Notes: generated from the letters alone by a model not told the origin. A stretch of DNA of 64,000 bases from Terebella lapidaria (GCA_949152475.1 OX424566.1:30046423-30110422); one strand, 5' to 3'. Positions 1 through 14,308 are shown, numbered from the stretch's first letter. Numbers and translations: made by a program.

Positions 1-207
1 TGAAGACTGCGTCCGCGAACGGTTCTTCCGCGAAGGCTCCTCTTCCGCGAACGGTGCTTCCGCGACTGATGCTTCCGCTGATGATGCTTCCGCAATCGTG
101 CTTCCGCGAACGGTTCTTCCGCGAACGATGCTTCCGCTGATGATGCTTCCGCAATCGTGCTTCCGTGAACGGTTCTTCCGCGAACGGTGTCTTCGCAAGT
201 GGACTTT
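1..207. repeat. 14-15 bp minisatellite, GCTTCCGCGAACGGT-like
   Basis: About a dozen imperfect units of 14-15 bp run from the window edge, mixing variants such as GCTTCCGCGAACGGT, GCTTCCGCTGATGAT and GCTTCCGCAATCGT. The array probably continues to the left of the window. Frame 2 is open across the array, up to a TAG near 207-209. Because 15 bp is five codons, an open frame is expected by chance and does not show coding. Confidence 0.85.
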
Positions 208-209
208 GT

Positions 210-804
210 AGATCACGTGACCGTTCCTAACGAACGTTTCAGCGCGGCAGTTGCATGGTTTTGTTACAATATTGACCAAGTTGGGACCTGCTGGCAAACA
301 TGGTACTTTTTACCAGTACCAATTTTCCGTAAGATTGCACCTCAATGGGATAAACCGAGTGTTGACAAATGCAATATCCGGTTTATTCCTTTCTGGTGAT
401 TTTGCGACATAAGGGTCATGCCGTACAGAACGTCCTACATAGGCTCAAAGTGGTCCCTGATTTCAGCTTGGAGAAAACGGGCGTGTTGACGATATTTCAA
501 ACGTGTTTGTTTAATTGAGATCAATAGTTGTTTTGCAGTTCTGATTTGTGTCTAATTATCTTGGCTAATGATTGAATTGTATTATTTTCATAGAGTAAGT
601 GTCCGAGAAGAATATCATTCGTCTGGAAGTATACCTGTTATTGTGCGGCGTTAGCCGTACTATATCTGTTAGTGTAATTTTGACCCCATGGTACTACTGG
701 TGAGGAGCTTGTCCATGCGTGGACTTATTGCTACCGAATTAAGTCAGCGATGACATTATCCGTATTTTATGTCATAATCTCAGATTACAACAAAGTTAAG
801 TAGC
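210..804. other. Unassigned AT-rich spacer
   Basis: I see no convincing gene, repeat or hairpin here. The short open frames have no recognisable domain. Confidence 0.5.
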
Positions 805-1240
805 AAATATTGAACAAAGAAAACACACACCTTGGTCATTTGTGGAAAGTGCAACTAAAACACATTTTGGCAAGAATAATGGACGAGTCGACAAACAAAT
901 GCGAGTAACAATCAATTTTCGCATGGACAAGCTCGGCACCAGTATTGGAGGTACTATGGTAGTGTAAGACCATCTACGAGAATTGTTCTCTGTGAGAGGG
1001 AAGTAGAGAGTTATTACAATACGAGTTCGAGTTACAATACGATTCGAGTTCATTGTTTCATATTGTTATCAAAGCGGACATCTTTGTTGTTATCAAACTA
1101 ATCAATAGGCTTTAAGTTGATTTCCAAATATTGAGCAAGGGAAACACACACCATAGTCCTTTGTGGAAAGTTCAACCAAAACACATTTGGGCAAGAATAA
1201 TGGGCAACTCAACAAAAGAGCAGGTGAGAATCAATTTACG
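805..1240. repeat. 320-bp offset direct repeat
   Basis: The words around 805-925 (AAATATTGAACAAAG, AACACACACC, CATTTGTGGAAAG, GCAAGAATAATGG) recur about 320 bp later at 1125-1240 with scattered differences. The second unit runs straight into the left edge of the 5.7 kb tandem duplication. That the duplication breakpoint falls inside this repeat suggests unequal exchange. I recognise no coding content. Confidence 0.7.
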
Positions 1241-4200
1241 CAACGACATCAAAATATTCGACAGGTTGTCATAACGTTCAGGTTCACAATTAGAATTTTC
1301 ATATCACATAGAAACAAGACCCACAATATTTTGTTTGGTTGTTTAACCAAGAAATGGGTTTCGTGTCTACTTATCCTTGATTTTTTTTCGTGTTCACTCG
1401 GCCTCGAGTACTGGTTCTACTCTCCTTTGTCCCTGTGGCCGCACACGTAACCTCAAGTTCTGCTGTTGTGATGCTTGTCCATAATCATTCTCTCCATAAC
1501 GTGTACAAGTTACACGTGTAAAACATACAACTGAACGAAACAAACTGGTAGTAGGAGAAATGGAAGACAACATCCATGTTCTCCAAGAACAAGATCTGCA
1601 GAAAAATAATACTGATCCACTCCCAGTTATCTCACCAAGGAAGGCTAATTTCACCCTCTGATCTCCACAAATATCTTATAATGTTTTCACAAATCATTTA
1701 CTTTTACAAGTTGAAAAGCCATGTGAAATCTACAACTATGCTGATAAAAACTATGTATGTTGTAATGGTTCCAATGTTAAATCAGATTTGCAGTAACCAG
1801 TAATAGGATGGTTACTTGGTTTGAAGGTCGAACATGTAAGAAGGGTCATCGGCTGAAATCACTAACTCGTCATATTTCAAATAGTAGTAATTCCCAAACC
1901 ACTGACAAAATCCAATAAAATAATGAACATAAATTATGCCGTATTAATCCGACAGCTTGCGAAGTGTGGGAGATCAGTATCAAGAATTTAGATCGTGGTC
2001 GAGAATATGGTCAAAATATAAAAATCGCAAGAACTCTACTTCTATTTATGATTATTTCTCGCATGATTTTTGTATTTCTATGGTCAATGTCCGGCCACTT
2101 GATATACAATGAAAAATCTCCGATTATCTCCGATTATTGTCTCTGGTAGTCTCGTTGTCGGTAAATAGTCCTGTGTGGCTGGTGCTATTTGTTATCCTTG
2201 TAACCCTACTTTAAATAAAATTGTATCTTATCTTATTATCTTATTATAATTCATGTTATCATGAATCATGTGCTACCAACCTAAGGTGCGTCTTATTGCT
2301 TCGTGTCCAATATAAAAAAAAACACAAACACCTGCTCCCCAAACCTGTTAGTTTTCGTATATTCGTGGATTTCCCAAAAGTACTACAAGATCAGCGCCCT
2401 CTGGCTATGGGCTGGGCTTACGTCTGTGACCCCTCTCCTTGTCGCCAATAAGCAAAGATTTTTCTGGAAGGATTTTGGTGAAAACATCGGTCACAGGTTC
2501 TCGGAAATGCTAGATCGGATTTCATTGTTTATTCGATGAATTGCATGCTCATGTGGCCATCTTGTTTCGTGAAGACAGCCTGAAATCCTTATTAGCGTAT
2601 CTATCACACCTCGCCTTCTTACCAAGGTCACTAGTGGTGTTTGACTGATTTTGAGATTCTACCCCACACTTGGCATGTCTAAATACTTGCACAGACCTGT
2701 CACGCGTTGCCGCCATTTGGTCAAAACAATGGAATTCCCACTCATACACACTACATATTGGTCTAGTCTCATTATGTTATCCCATAGACATAGATGACAT
2801 GAAAGCCAAACTCTGATATATCACCCTCTCCTTTCAATTACTGATATCGAGGTCAAAACAGTTCGGCGGAAAAGCGCGTTTCCCTCGCTTTCATTTCAAA
2901 ATAATCGTCAGTAACAAAACATTAATTTATGAAAGTCCGATATGAGAATACACGTCCATATAGATCAAAACAGGCTAGAAGCTAATAATCGTCAAAGATT
3001 TTATATGAAAAGGGATAAACATATTGACACACTTTTCAATCGTTTGCATAAATGATCCGTTTGAATGAGTCGAGAGACGATTACAATTGCAGTGTGCTCG
3101 CAACCAGCACTGAGATACAGGGTCATGTAGGACGAGATGTCTCGTTTACCACGCCAATGACTTTGATTGCAAGTAATGTACAACAGATCATAAGATGACA
3201 TAGTTATAAAACTGGGTCCAAAGTGACAAATGCTGAAAACGTCTGAGAAAAATGTCATGCGCAAAATGATTCCTATCAGTTTATTGGATACGACGCATCG
3301 TGTTCTGTGTCTGAAAATCACATAATCGGCTATAACTCTGCATGGTTCTACTCTGCTTCTATCTGAAAATCACATAATCGGCTATAACTCTACTTGATAT
3401 TAATTTTTGAAACTATTTTGGTATTTTTCTCTGGCCAATTCCCAATCGTATGGTGTACGGCCGATGGTCGTGCGACGAAAACTCTTTATTATCGCCTGAT
3501 GTCGAAAAATTGGAGGTCACCATTTTATGACTTTGGGTGTTCTGAGATTCAATACCATGTTGTGAAGACAGTTCCAATCTTTTCAAACCATTTTCGTTCA
3601 GGAGACGTGCCTTGATAATTGAAACAACATCAGGAAATTTTACAGCTCAATATTGAACGACAAAATCGAAAAGTCACAATAAATCTGCTTATATTCATTA
3701 TTAAATTCCCTTGTAGTTTTGCATTTTTCTAAAGCCAATTCCCCATCATTTGCTATATGATCGATGGTCGTACGACCAAATTCCCTATTATCGCCCAAGC
3801 TCAACAATGTAAGAGTCATCAGCTGAAATGACCGATTTGTTATACTTCAGGCAGTAGTAATTCTAAAACCACTGGCGATATTCAATAGAATATTGATCTA
3901 AGATATGCAGAATAAATCCTAGAGAGCTTGCGAAGTTAGAGAGGTCAGTATCGAGAATTTAGATCGTGGTCCAGAATAAGGTCAAAATAGAAAAATCGCA
4001 AGAATCATTGCGTTTATGATTATCTCTCCCATGATTTATGTACTTTTCCATGGTTAATTCCCAACCATTTGATATATGACCATAGTGTACGACAAAAATC
4101 CCTGATTATCGCCCAGGTATGTACGGCTCATCAGCTTTGATTTTAGTAACTAAATCTAAATGGGCGAGGGTCTGCAATCTCTGATTGTCTCGTTTTGGAT

Positions 4201-6874
4201 ATGATGCGGAGCATACCAGTCACAAAATTACAAGATGCGTAAATAGATATCGTGACGTAGGATGGCATGGTTTACTGATCGTGTGCTGGTCTCACAACTT
4301 ATACGCTATTCCAGAACGAGTTGCAGATATGAGGACTTTGTTCAGCGAAGTTCCCAGCAAGACTCTGAACTGCTATGACAAGGATATATTTTACCAAGAT
4401 TGAGAGCTGAGTTCAAGAAATTCCATGAAATTCACATTCTGGTTGAAAAGGAAATTAAATATGCGAAAAGTATGCAGCAGGATTTGTTTCGCTTTTTTTC
4501 GAAATTAATGATGGTGGCCACACGTGTGACAGGAAATGTTATTATCGCCTGATGTCGAAAATTGGAGGTCAACATTTTATGACTTTGGGTGTTCTGAGAT
4601 TCAATACCATGTTGTGAAGACAGTTTCAATCTTTCAAACCATTTTCGTTCAGGAGACGTGCCTTGATAATTGAAACAACATCGGGAAATGTTACAGCTCA
4701 ATATTGAACGACAAGTTCAAGGTCACAGAAAAAGTCGAAATTGAAAAGTCGCAATAAATCTGCTTATATTCATTATTGATTTCCCTTGTTAGTTTTGCAT
4801 TTTTCTAAAGCCAATTCCCCATCATTTGCTATATGATCGATGGTCGTACGACCAAATTCCCTATTATCGCCCAAGCTGAACAATGTAAGGGTCATCAGCT
4901 GAAATGACCGATTCGTTATATTTCAAGCAGTAGTAATTCTAAAACCACTGGCGATATTCAACAGAATATTGATCATAAGGTATGCAGAATAAATCCTAGA
5001 GGGCTTGCGAAGTTAGAGAGGTCAGTATCGAGAATTGAGATCGTGGTCCAGAATAAGGTCAAAATAGAAAAAATCGCAAGAATCATTGCGTTTATGATTA
5101 TCCTCCCATGATTTATGTACTTTTCCATGGTTAATTCCCAACCATTTGATATATGACTATAGTGTACGACAAAAATCCCCGATTATCGCCCAGGTATGTA
5201 CGGCTCTTCAGCTTTGATTTTAGTAACCAAATCTAAATGGGCGAGGGTCCGCAATCTCTGATTGTCTCGTTTTTTGATATGATGCGGAGCATACCAGTCA
5301 CAAAATTACAAGATGCGTAAATGAATATCGTGACGCAGGATGCCATGGTTTACTGATCGTGTGCTGGTCTCACAACTTATACGCTATTCCAGAACGAGTT
5401 GCATATATGAGGACTTTGTTCACCGAAGTTCCCAGCAAGACTCTGAACTGCTGTGACAAGGATATGTTTTACCAAGATTGAGAGCTGAGTTTAAAAAATT
5501 CCATGAAATTGACTTTCTGGTTGAAAAGGAAATTAATTATGTGACAAGTATGCAGCTGGATTTGTTTCGCTTCTTTTTTTTTCGAAATTAATGATGGTGG
5601 CCACACATGTGGCAGGAAATGTTCACTCTTCCTGGAACACCTGATTTCACCTCACGACCGTGCGTTCGAGAAAAAACAATGATATTGTTTATATTGTGAA
5701 ATGTTGATAATACAAATAGCCCCGAAATGAGTCATTACCAAATGGGGAGAGGAAATCGAGTATAATGGACATTTCACAGGGCCCCCGTAGAAATCAAGGC
5801 TATCTGGCTTTACTCTTTAATTTCCATAGATCAAAACGAACCGATGGCTACTGTATGCAGAACACGCGCTCCCAAGGCTGAATAAACCATGCATGACATT
5901 TCGAAATTCTCTTCATTTGCAGGAGTACATCCCTTGATGTCCTCGCGCAATCAGTCATGCGACATAAGGAATGGCACATGGCGAAAAACTGTTACCATTA
6001 ATGTGTGGGGATTGATTGAAAGAAGTGGCGACATGGAATGTACTGCCGTTGAGATTGATTTCACGGTATAACTGGCGGGCTCCTCTGTTTCGTGGCATAG
6101 ACAAATGTTATATGAACGATTTTGAAAACTTAGAAGTGGTAAAAAAGTATAAATGAATCTATATACAATAATGGGAAAATGAAACGCAGATACAACAAAT
6201 ACAAACACCCCACTCAAGTCTATTGTTATAAGATCTGATCAATAATGTCTACATATACTGAAAAATGAAAACATTTCTAGTTCGTTCATGGTTTTAAAGC
6301 TATAATCACTTCCAGAATTGACAAAATGTATTTATTCCACAGTAGCTTTGTTTTGTCTATAGAATGAGAAATCGTAAAAAAATTGGATCTGAAAATGTGT
6401 ATTACGTGCCTAAATTGAGTTGCCAAATCAAACTCGGGCCAGTCAATCTCGCCTAAATTGAGTTGCCAAATCAAACTCGGGCCAGTCAATCTCGCATCAA
6501 TTTTTTCCTCAAAGCGGCCCGCCTTAAGTTCGAGTTCTGCACACAATCTCATGACGCCATCGGTATTTGTCTAATACTATAGCAACATGCAATGTACGCA
6601 GGCCGATCATTCTCTATCCACTGTTTTCATGCACGATTAACGGCAATATTTTAAGTATCTGTTGTCACACTCTGCACATTTCCTTCATATTCCCGACTAT
6701 CTCGATATGTACTTTCGAGTTTGCGTGACAAACAAGAATGCTAAATTTGTCTGATTTTAAAATTGATTCCAACTTTAAGAGACACATAAATGGAAAATGT
6801 GTCAATCGGTGATTTAAAAGCAACTGGTATGCACTAAATCACACTGTGTTCATATTTAGTTTAATCATTCTGCC
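1189..6874. repeat. 5.7 kb tandem duplication, copy 1
   Basis: This segment is repeated at 6891-12486 with only scattered single-base changes and a few small indels. It carries two small duplications that copy 2 lacks: one of about 50 bp around 3312-3390 (the word CACATAATCGGCTATAACTC occurs twice) and one of about 42 bp around 6409-6494 (AATTGAGTTGCCAAATCAAA occurs twice). Inside the unit, 3480-4540 and 4545-5600 are a further tandem pair of about 1.07 kb. A domain of about 0.3 kb recurs near 1830, 3805 and 4885. All frames are short and broken, and I recognise no protein. Near-identity means either a very recent duplication or two haplotypes stacked by the assembler. Confidence 0.9.
3480..5600. 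repeat. 1.07 kb nested tandem repeat in copy 1
   Basis: Two units, about 3480-4540 and 4545-5600, share long stretches such as GCTATATGATCGATGGTCG and CTATTATCGCCCAAGCT in the same order. Each unit in turn contains two related short blocks (one ending TATTATCGCCCA, one ending GATTATCGCCCAGG), so at least three levels of duplication are nested. The same pair lies in copy 2 at about 9130-11240. I recognise no protein in any frame. Confidence 0.75.
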
Positions 6875-6890
6875 ATTCTGCCATCATATT

Positions 6891-9800
6891 GGGCAAGAAT
6901 AATGGGCAACTCAACAAAAGAGCAGGTGAGAATCAATTTACGCATGGACATCAAAATATTCGACAGGTTGTCATAACGTTCAGGTTCACAATTAGAATTT
7001 TCATATCACATAGAAACAAGACCCACAATATTTTGTTTGGTTGTTTAACCAAGAAATGGGTTTCGTGTCTACTTATCCTTGATTTTTTTTCGTGTTCACT
7101 CGGCCTCGAGTACTGGTTCTACTCTCCTTTGTCCCTGTGGCCGCACACGTAACCTCAAGTTCTGCTGTTGTGATGCTTGTCCATAATCATTCTCTCCATA
7201 ACGTGTACAAGTTACACGTGTAAAACATACAACTGAACGAAACAAACTGGTAGTAGGAGAAATGGAAGACAACATCCATGTTCTCCAAGAACAAGATCTG
7301 CAGAAAAATAATACTGATCCACTCCCAGTTATCTCACCAAGGAAGGCTAATGTCACCCTCTGATCTCCACAAATATCTTATAATGTTTTCACAAATCATT
7401 TACTTTTACAAGTTGAAAAGCCATGTGAAATCTACAACTATGCTGATAAAAACTATGTACGTTGTAATGGTTCCAATGTTAAATCAGATTTGCAGTAACC
7501 AGTAATAGGATGGTTACTTGGTTTGAAGGTCGAACATGTAAGAAGGGTCATCGGCTGAAATCACTAACTCGTCATATTTCAAATAGTAGTAATTCCCAAA
7601 CCACTGACAAAATCCAATAAAATAATGAACATAAATTATGCCGTATTAATCCGACAGCTTGCGAAGTGTGGGAGATCAGTATCAAGAATTTAGATCGTGG
7701 TCGAGAATATGGTCAAAATATAAAAATCGCAAGAACTCTACTTCTATTTATGATTATTTCTCGCATGATTTTTGTATTTCTATGGTCAATGTCCGGCCAC
7801 TTGATATACAATGAAAAATCTCCGATTATCTCCGATTATTGTCTCTGGTAGTCTCTTTGTCGGTAAATAGTCCTTTGTGGCTGGTGCTATTTGTTATCCT
7901 TGTAACCCTACTTTAAATAAAATTTTATCTTATCTTATTATCTTATTATAATTCATGTTATCATGAATCATGTGCTACCAACCTAAGGTGCGTCTTATTG
8001 CTTCGTGTCCAATATAAAAAAAAAACACAAACACCTGCTCCCCAAACCTGTTAGTTTTCGTATATTCGTGGATTTCCCAAAAGTACTTCAAGATCAGCGC
8101 CCTCTGGCTATGGGCTGGGCTTACGTCTGTGACCCCTCTCCTTGTCGCCAATAAGCAAAGATTTTTCTGGAAGGATTTTGGTGAAAACATCGGTCAAAGG
8201 TTCTCGGAAATGCTAGATCGGATTTCATTGTTTATTCGATGAATTGCATGCTCATGTGGCCATCTTGTTACGTGAAGACAGCCTGAAATCCTTATTAGCA
8301 TATCTATCACACCTCGCCTTCTTACCAAGGTCACTAGTGGTGTTTGACTGATTTTGAGATTCTACCCCACACTTGGCATGTCTAAATACTTGCACAGACC
8401 TGTCACGCGTTGCCGCCATTTGGTCAAAACAATGGAATTCCCACTCATACACACTACATATTGGTCTAGTCTCATTATGTTATCCCATAGACATAGATGA
8501 CATGAAAGCCAAACTCTGATATATCACCCTCTCCTTTCAATTACTGATATCGAGGTCAAAACAGTTCGGCGGAAAAGCGCGTTTCCCTCGCTTTCATGTC
8601 AAAATAATCGTCAGTAACAAAACATTAATTTATGAAAGTCCGATATGAGAATACACGTCCATATAGATCAAAACAGGTTAGAAGCTAATAATCGTCAAAG
8701 ATTTTATATGAAAAGGGATAAACATATTGACACACTTTTCAATCGTTTGCATAAATGATCCGTTTGAATGAGTCGAGAGACGATTACAATTGCAGTGTGC
8801 TCGCAACCAGCACTGAGATACAGGGTCATGTAGGACGAAATGTCTCGTTCACCACGCCAATGTCTTTGATTCCCAGTAATGTACAACAGATCATAAGATG
8901 ACATAGTTATAGAACTGGGTCTAAAGTGACAAATGCTTCAAACGTCTGAGAAAAATGTCATGCGCAAAATGATTCCTATCAGTTTATCGGATACGACGCA
9001 TCGTGTTCTGTGTCTGAAAATCACATAATCGGCTATAACTCTACTTGATATTAATTTTTCAAACTATTTTGGTATTTTTCTTTGGCCAATTTCCAATTGT
9101 ATGGTGTACGGCCGATGGTCGTGCGACGAAAACTCTTTATTATCGCCTGATGTCGAAAAATTGGAGGTCACCATTTTATGACTTTGGGTGTTCTGAGATT
9201 CAATACCATGTTGTGAAGACAGTTCCAATCTTTTCAAACCATTTTCGTTCAGGAGACGTGCCTTGATAATTGAAACAACATCGGGAAATTTTACAGCTCA
9301 ATATTGAACGACAAAATCGAAAAGTCACAATAAATCTGCTTATATTCATTATTAAATTCCCTTGTACTTTTGCATTTTTCTAAAGCCAATTCCCCATCAT
9401 TTGCTATATGATCGATGGTCGTACGACCAAATTCCCTATTATCGCCCAAGCTCAACAATGTAAGAGTCATCAGCTGAAATGACCGATTTGTTATACTTCA
9501 GGCAGTAGTAATTCTAAAACCACTGGCGATATTCAATAGAATATTGATCTAAGATATGCAGAATAAATCCTAGAGAGCTTGCGAAGTTAGAGAGGTCAGT
9601 ATCGAGAATTTAGATCGTGGTCCAGAATAAGGTCAAAATAGAAAAACCGCAAGAATCATTGCGTTTATGATTATCTCTCCCATGATTTATGTACTTTTCC
9701 ATGGTTAATTCCCAACCATTTGATATATGACCATAGTGTACGACAAAAATCCCTGATTATCGCCCAGGGATGTACGGCTCATCAGCTTTGATTTTAGTAA

Positions 9801-12486
9801 CTAAATCTAAATGGGCGAGGGTCTGCAATCTCTGATTGTCTCGTTTTGGATATGATGCGGAGCATACCAGTCACAAAATTACAAGATGCGTAAATAAATA
9901 TCGTGACGTAGGATGGCATGGTTTACTGATCGTGTGCTGGTCTCACAACTTATACGCTATTCCAGAACGAGTTGCAGATATAAGGACTTTGTTCAGCGAA
10001 GTTCCCAGCAAGACTCTGAACTGCTATGACAAGGATATATTTTACCAAGATTGAGAGCTGAGTTCAAGAAATTCCATGAAATTCACATTCTGGTTGAAAA
10101 GGAAATTAAATATGCGAAAAGTATGCAGCAGGATTTGTTTCGCTTTTTTTCGAAATTATTGATGGTGGCCACACGTGTGACAGGAAATGTTATTATCGCC
10201 TGATGTCGAAAATTGGAGGTCAACATTTTATGACTTTGGGTGTTCTGAGATTCAATACCATGTTGTGAAGACAGTTTCAATCTTTCAAACCATTTTCGTT
10301 CAGGAGACGTGCCTTGATAATTGAAACAACATCGGGAAATGTTACAGCTCAATATTGAACGACAAGTTCAAGGTCACAGAGAAAGTCGAAATTGAAAAGT
10401 CGCAATAAATCTGCTTATATTCATTATTGATTTCCCTTGTTAGTTTTGCATTTTTCTAAAGCCAATTCCCCATCATTTGCTATATGATCGATGGTCGTAC
10501 GACCAAATTCCCTATTATCGCCCAAGCTGAACAATGTAAGGGTCATCAGCTGAAATGACCGATTCGTTATATTTCAAGCAGTAGTAATTCTAAAACCACT
10601 GGCGATATTCAACAGAATATTGATCATAAGGTATGCAGAATAAATCCTAGAGGGCTTGCGAAGTTAGAGAGGTCAGTATCGAGAATTGAGATCGTGGTCC
10701 AGAATAAGGTCAAAATAGAAAAAATCGCAAGAATCATTGCGTTTATGATTATCCTCCCATGATTTATGTACTTTTCCATGGTTAATTCCCAACCATTTGA
10801 TATATGACTATAGTGTACGACAAAAATCCCCGATTATCGCCCAGGTATGTACGGCTCTTCAGCTTTGATTTTAGTAACTAAATCTAAATGGGCGAGGGTC
10901 CGCAATCTCTGATTGTCTCGTTTTTGATATGGTGCGGAGCATACCAGTCACAAAATTACAAGATGCGTAAATGAATATCGTGACGCAGGATGCCATGGTT
11001 TACTGATCGTGTGCTGGTCTCACAACTTATACGCTATTCCAGAACGAGTTGCATATATGAGGACTTTGTTCACCGAAGTTCCCAGCAAGACTCTGAACTG
11101 CTGTGACAAGGATATGTTTTACCAAGATTGAGAGCTGAGTTTAAAAAATTCCATGAAATTGACTTTCTGGTTGAAAAGGAAATTAATTATGTGACAAGTA
11201 TGCAGCTGGATTTGTTTCGCTTCTTTTTTTTCGAAATTAATGATGGTGGCCACACATGTGGCAGGAAATGTTCACTCTTCCTGGAACACCTGATTTCACC
11301 TCACGACCGTGCGTTCGAGAAAAAACAATGATATTGTTTATATTGTGAAATGTTGATAATACAAATAGCCCCGAAATGAGTCATTACCAAATGGGGAGAG
11401 GAAATCGAGTATAATGGACATTTCACAGGGCCCCCGTAGAAATCAAGGCTATCTGGCTTTACTCTTTAATTTCCATAGATCAAAACGAACCGATGGCTAC
11501 TGTATGCAGAACACGCGCTCCCAAGGCTGAATAAACCATGCATGACATTTCGGAAATTCTCTTCATTTGCAGGAGTACATCCCTTGATGTCCTCGCGCAA
11601 TCAGTCATGCGACATAAGGAATGGCACATGGCGAAAAACTGTTACCATTAATGTGTGGGGATTGATTGAAAGAAGTGGCGACATGGAATGTACTGCCGTT
11701 GAGATTGATTTCACGGTATAACTGGCGGGCTCCTCTGTTTCGTGGCATAGACAAATGTTATATGAACGACTTTGAAAACGTAGAAGTGGTAAAAAGTATA
11801 AATGAATCTATATACAATAATGGGAAAATGAAACGCAGATACAACAAATACAAACACCCCACTCAAGTCTATTGTTATAAGATCTGATCAGTAATGTCTA
11901 CATATACTGAAAAATGAAAACATTTCTAGTTCGTTCATGGTTTTAAAGCTATAATCACTTCCAGAATTGACAAAATGTATTTATTCCACAGTAGCTTTGT
12001 TTTGTCTATAGAATGAGAAATCGTAAAAAATTGGATCTGAAAATGTGTATTACGTGCCTAAATTGAGTTGCCAAATCAAGATTCAAACTCGGGCCAGTCA
12101 ATCTCGCATCAATTTTTTCCTCAAAGCGGCCCGCCTTAAGTTCGAGTTCTGCACACAATCTCATGACGCCATCGGTATTTGTCTAATACTATGGCAACAT
12201 GCAATGTACGCAGGCCGATCATTCTCTATCCACTGTTTTCATGCACGATTAACGGCAATATTTTAAGTATCTGTTGTCACACTCTGCACATTTCCTTTAT
12301 ATTCCCGACTATCTCGAGATGTACTTTCGAGTTTGCGTGACAAACAAGAATGCTAAATTTGTCTGATTTTAAAATTGATTCCAACTTTAACAGACACATA
12401 AATGGAAAATGTGTCAATCGGTGATTTAAAAGCAACTGGTATGCACTAAATCACACTGTGTTCATATTTAGTTTAATCATTCTGCC
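6891..12486. repeat. 5.7 kb tandem duplication, copy 2
   Basis: This is the second near-identical copy of 1189-6874. It starts abruptly at GGGCAAGAATAATGGGC, without the upstream part of the 320-bp repeat, and ends at TTTAATCATTCTGCC. It is about 90 bp shorter than copy 1 because it lacks two small internal duplications. Downstream the sequence changes to TCATCGAACCTTGATAACTG, a word that also occurs near 21471 and so marks a dispersed repeat. Confidence 0.9.
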
Positions 12487-13162
12487 TCATCGAACCTTGA
12501 TAACTGTGCCACCTAATGGATTCTTAGGGATACAATTCCTCAGTGTTGTTTGAGTAAATATAATTGACTGTAATGCACGAACCTAGTTCAATATATTATG
12601 TCAGTTGAAATGGTATCATGTTAGTTGTAATTGTCAATACAATGTATACACTTACGAATGAGTCGCTTGAACACATTATTGAATGAAGGTATGCTCTCTC
12701 ACACTTGGTTTGTGACTTCCTTGGGTAATATAATCTAGCATCTCTCTAGCGGAATTGAGAACTTGGGTGTTTGGTACTGTTTTTCAAGTTTTCGAGGGAA
12801 GCAAGTGCTCATGGTTCATGGTTCGAGGGAAGCAAGTGCTCATGGTTCATGGTTCATTTAAGGTCGTGTCTCGACCAAAATCATGTTGCCCTATGGGTTT
12901 AACAGGAATGGAGACTGATCTTACACAATCTTGTACATCGATCGTCATATAATATTGCCTATTGACACCATTCTGGATGCCAACATTGTCAGCACACTAA
13001 AATCCCTGTATCTTCACGTGATAAAGACAAGTCGTAAGCTCACTTATCTACAATTCCATCTTTCCTAGAAAAACAAGTATGAAAGCATTATGTATTTCCA
13101 AAAATACAGATAATAAAAAAGATAATATATTCCTGCCACTAAAAAAAATCGATGACATGAAA
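12487..13162. other. Unassigned spacer with a 36-bp direct repeat
   Basis: No gene is recognised. A 36-bp unit containing TCGAGGGAAGCAAGTGCTC and ATGGTTCATGGT occurs twice in tandem at about 12793-12868. The first 40 bp share the word TCGAACCTTGATAACTGTG with 21471. Confidence 0.5.
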
Positions 13163-13170
13163 AGATATAT
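13163..13170. other. Target-site duplication, left copy
   Basis: AGATATAT lies directly before the left inverted repeat of the fold-back element, and the same 8 bases follow its right end at 14309-14316. Confidence 0.8.
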
Positions 13171-14308
13171 ACGGTGGCTCTTTTAGGACATTGCCTTTTT
13201 ATTTTTATAAAAAAAAGTTTGAAATATTAGTAGGGCGTATATAATTATTTCATACGCATATTTAATATTTTATTTGCGGATGTAATCATTTATTATGCGT
13301 ATTTAATATTTTATATGCATATTTAATCATTTATTATACGTATTTAATATTTTATACGCGTATATAATAATTTTTATTTGATATGCATAATTAATCATTT
13401 ATTATGCGTATTTAATATTTTTTATGCATATTTAATAATAAATACGCATATTCAATGATTTATTACTTGTAGTTAATATTATATATGGGTATTTAATATT
13501 TTATATGCTTACATAATCATTTATTACATGTATTTGATATTGTTTATGCATATTCAATATTAAATACGCGTATTTAATCATTTATTACGTGTATTAAAAA
13601 CTTATATGCGTATTTAATATTTTATATGCGTATTTAATCATTTAATATGTGTATTTAAATTTGTTTAATGTATATTCGAAATTTCAATAATAATATTTTT
13701 AATAATAATAAATTATTAAGTATGCATACAAAATATTGAATATGTGTAATAAATGATTAAATACGCATAAAAAATATTAAATACGCATATAAAATACTAA
13801 ATACACGTAATAAATGATTAAATACACATATTTAATTCTAAATATGCATAAAAATATTGAATATGCATAATAACTGATTAAATACGCATATAAAATACGC
13901 GTATTAAATATTAAATACACGTAATGAATGATTAAGTACGCGTATTTAATATTGAATATGCATGAAAAAATTAAATATGCATATAAAATATTAAATATGC
14001 GTAATAAATGATTAAATATGCATATAAAATATCAAATAACCGTATAAAATATACACGTAATAAATGATTAAATATGTGTAAAAAAATTAAATACGCATAT
14101 AAAATATTAAATACGTGTAATAAATGAATAAATATGCATATAAAATATTAAATATGCATAATAAATCATTAAATACGCGTATAAAATATTAAATACGCAT
14201 ATAAAATGATTATATACGCGTATGAAATGATTATATACGTGTCACAAATATTTCTTCTTTTTTTTAAAAAAAAATAAAAGATGCTCACTGTCCTAAAAGA
14301 GCCACCGT
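13171..14308. mobile_element. AT-rich fold-back DNA element (1138 bp)
   Basis: The ends are inverted copies: ACGGTGGCTCTTTTAGGACA on the left, and its reverse complement closing the right side with very few differences. Flanking 8-bp direct repeats (AGATATAT) mark the insertion. The interior is an array of units of about 20-21 bp, each centred on a short palindrome (TACGCGTA, TATGCATA or TACGCATA) and separated by TTTAATATTT or TTTAATCATTT. Array orientation switches near 13690, so the whole element can fold into one long imperfect hairpin. There is no coding capacity, so it would depend on a transposase from elsewhere. The 8-bp duplication is compatible with hAT, P or Merlin superfamilies; the termini do not decide which. 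Confidence 0.88.
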
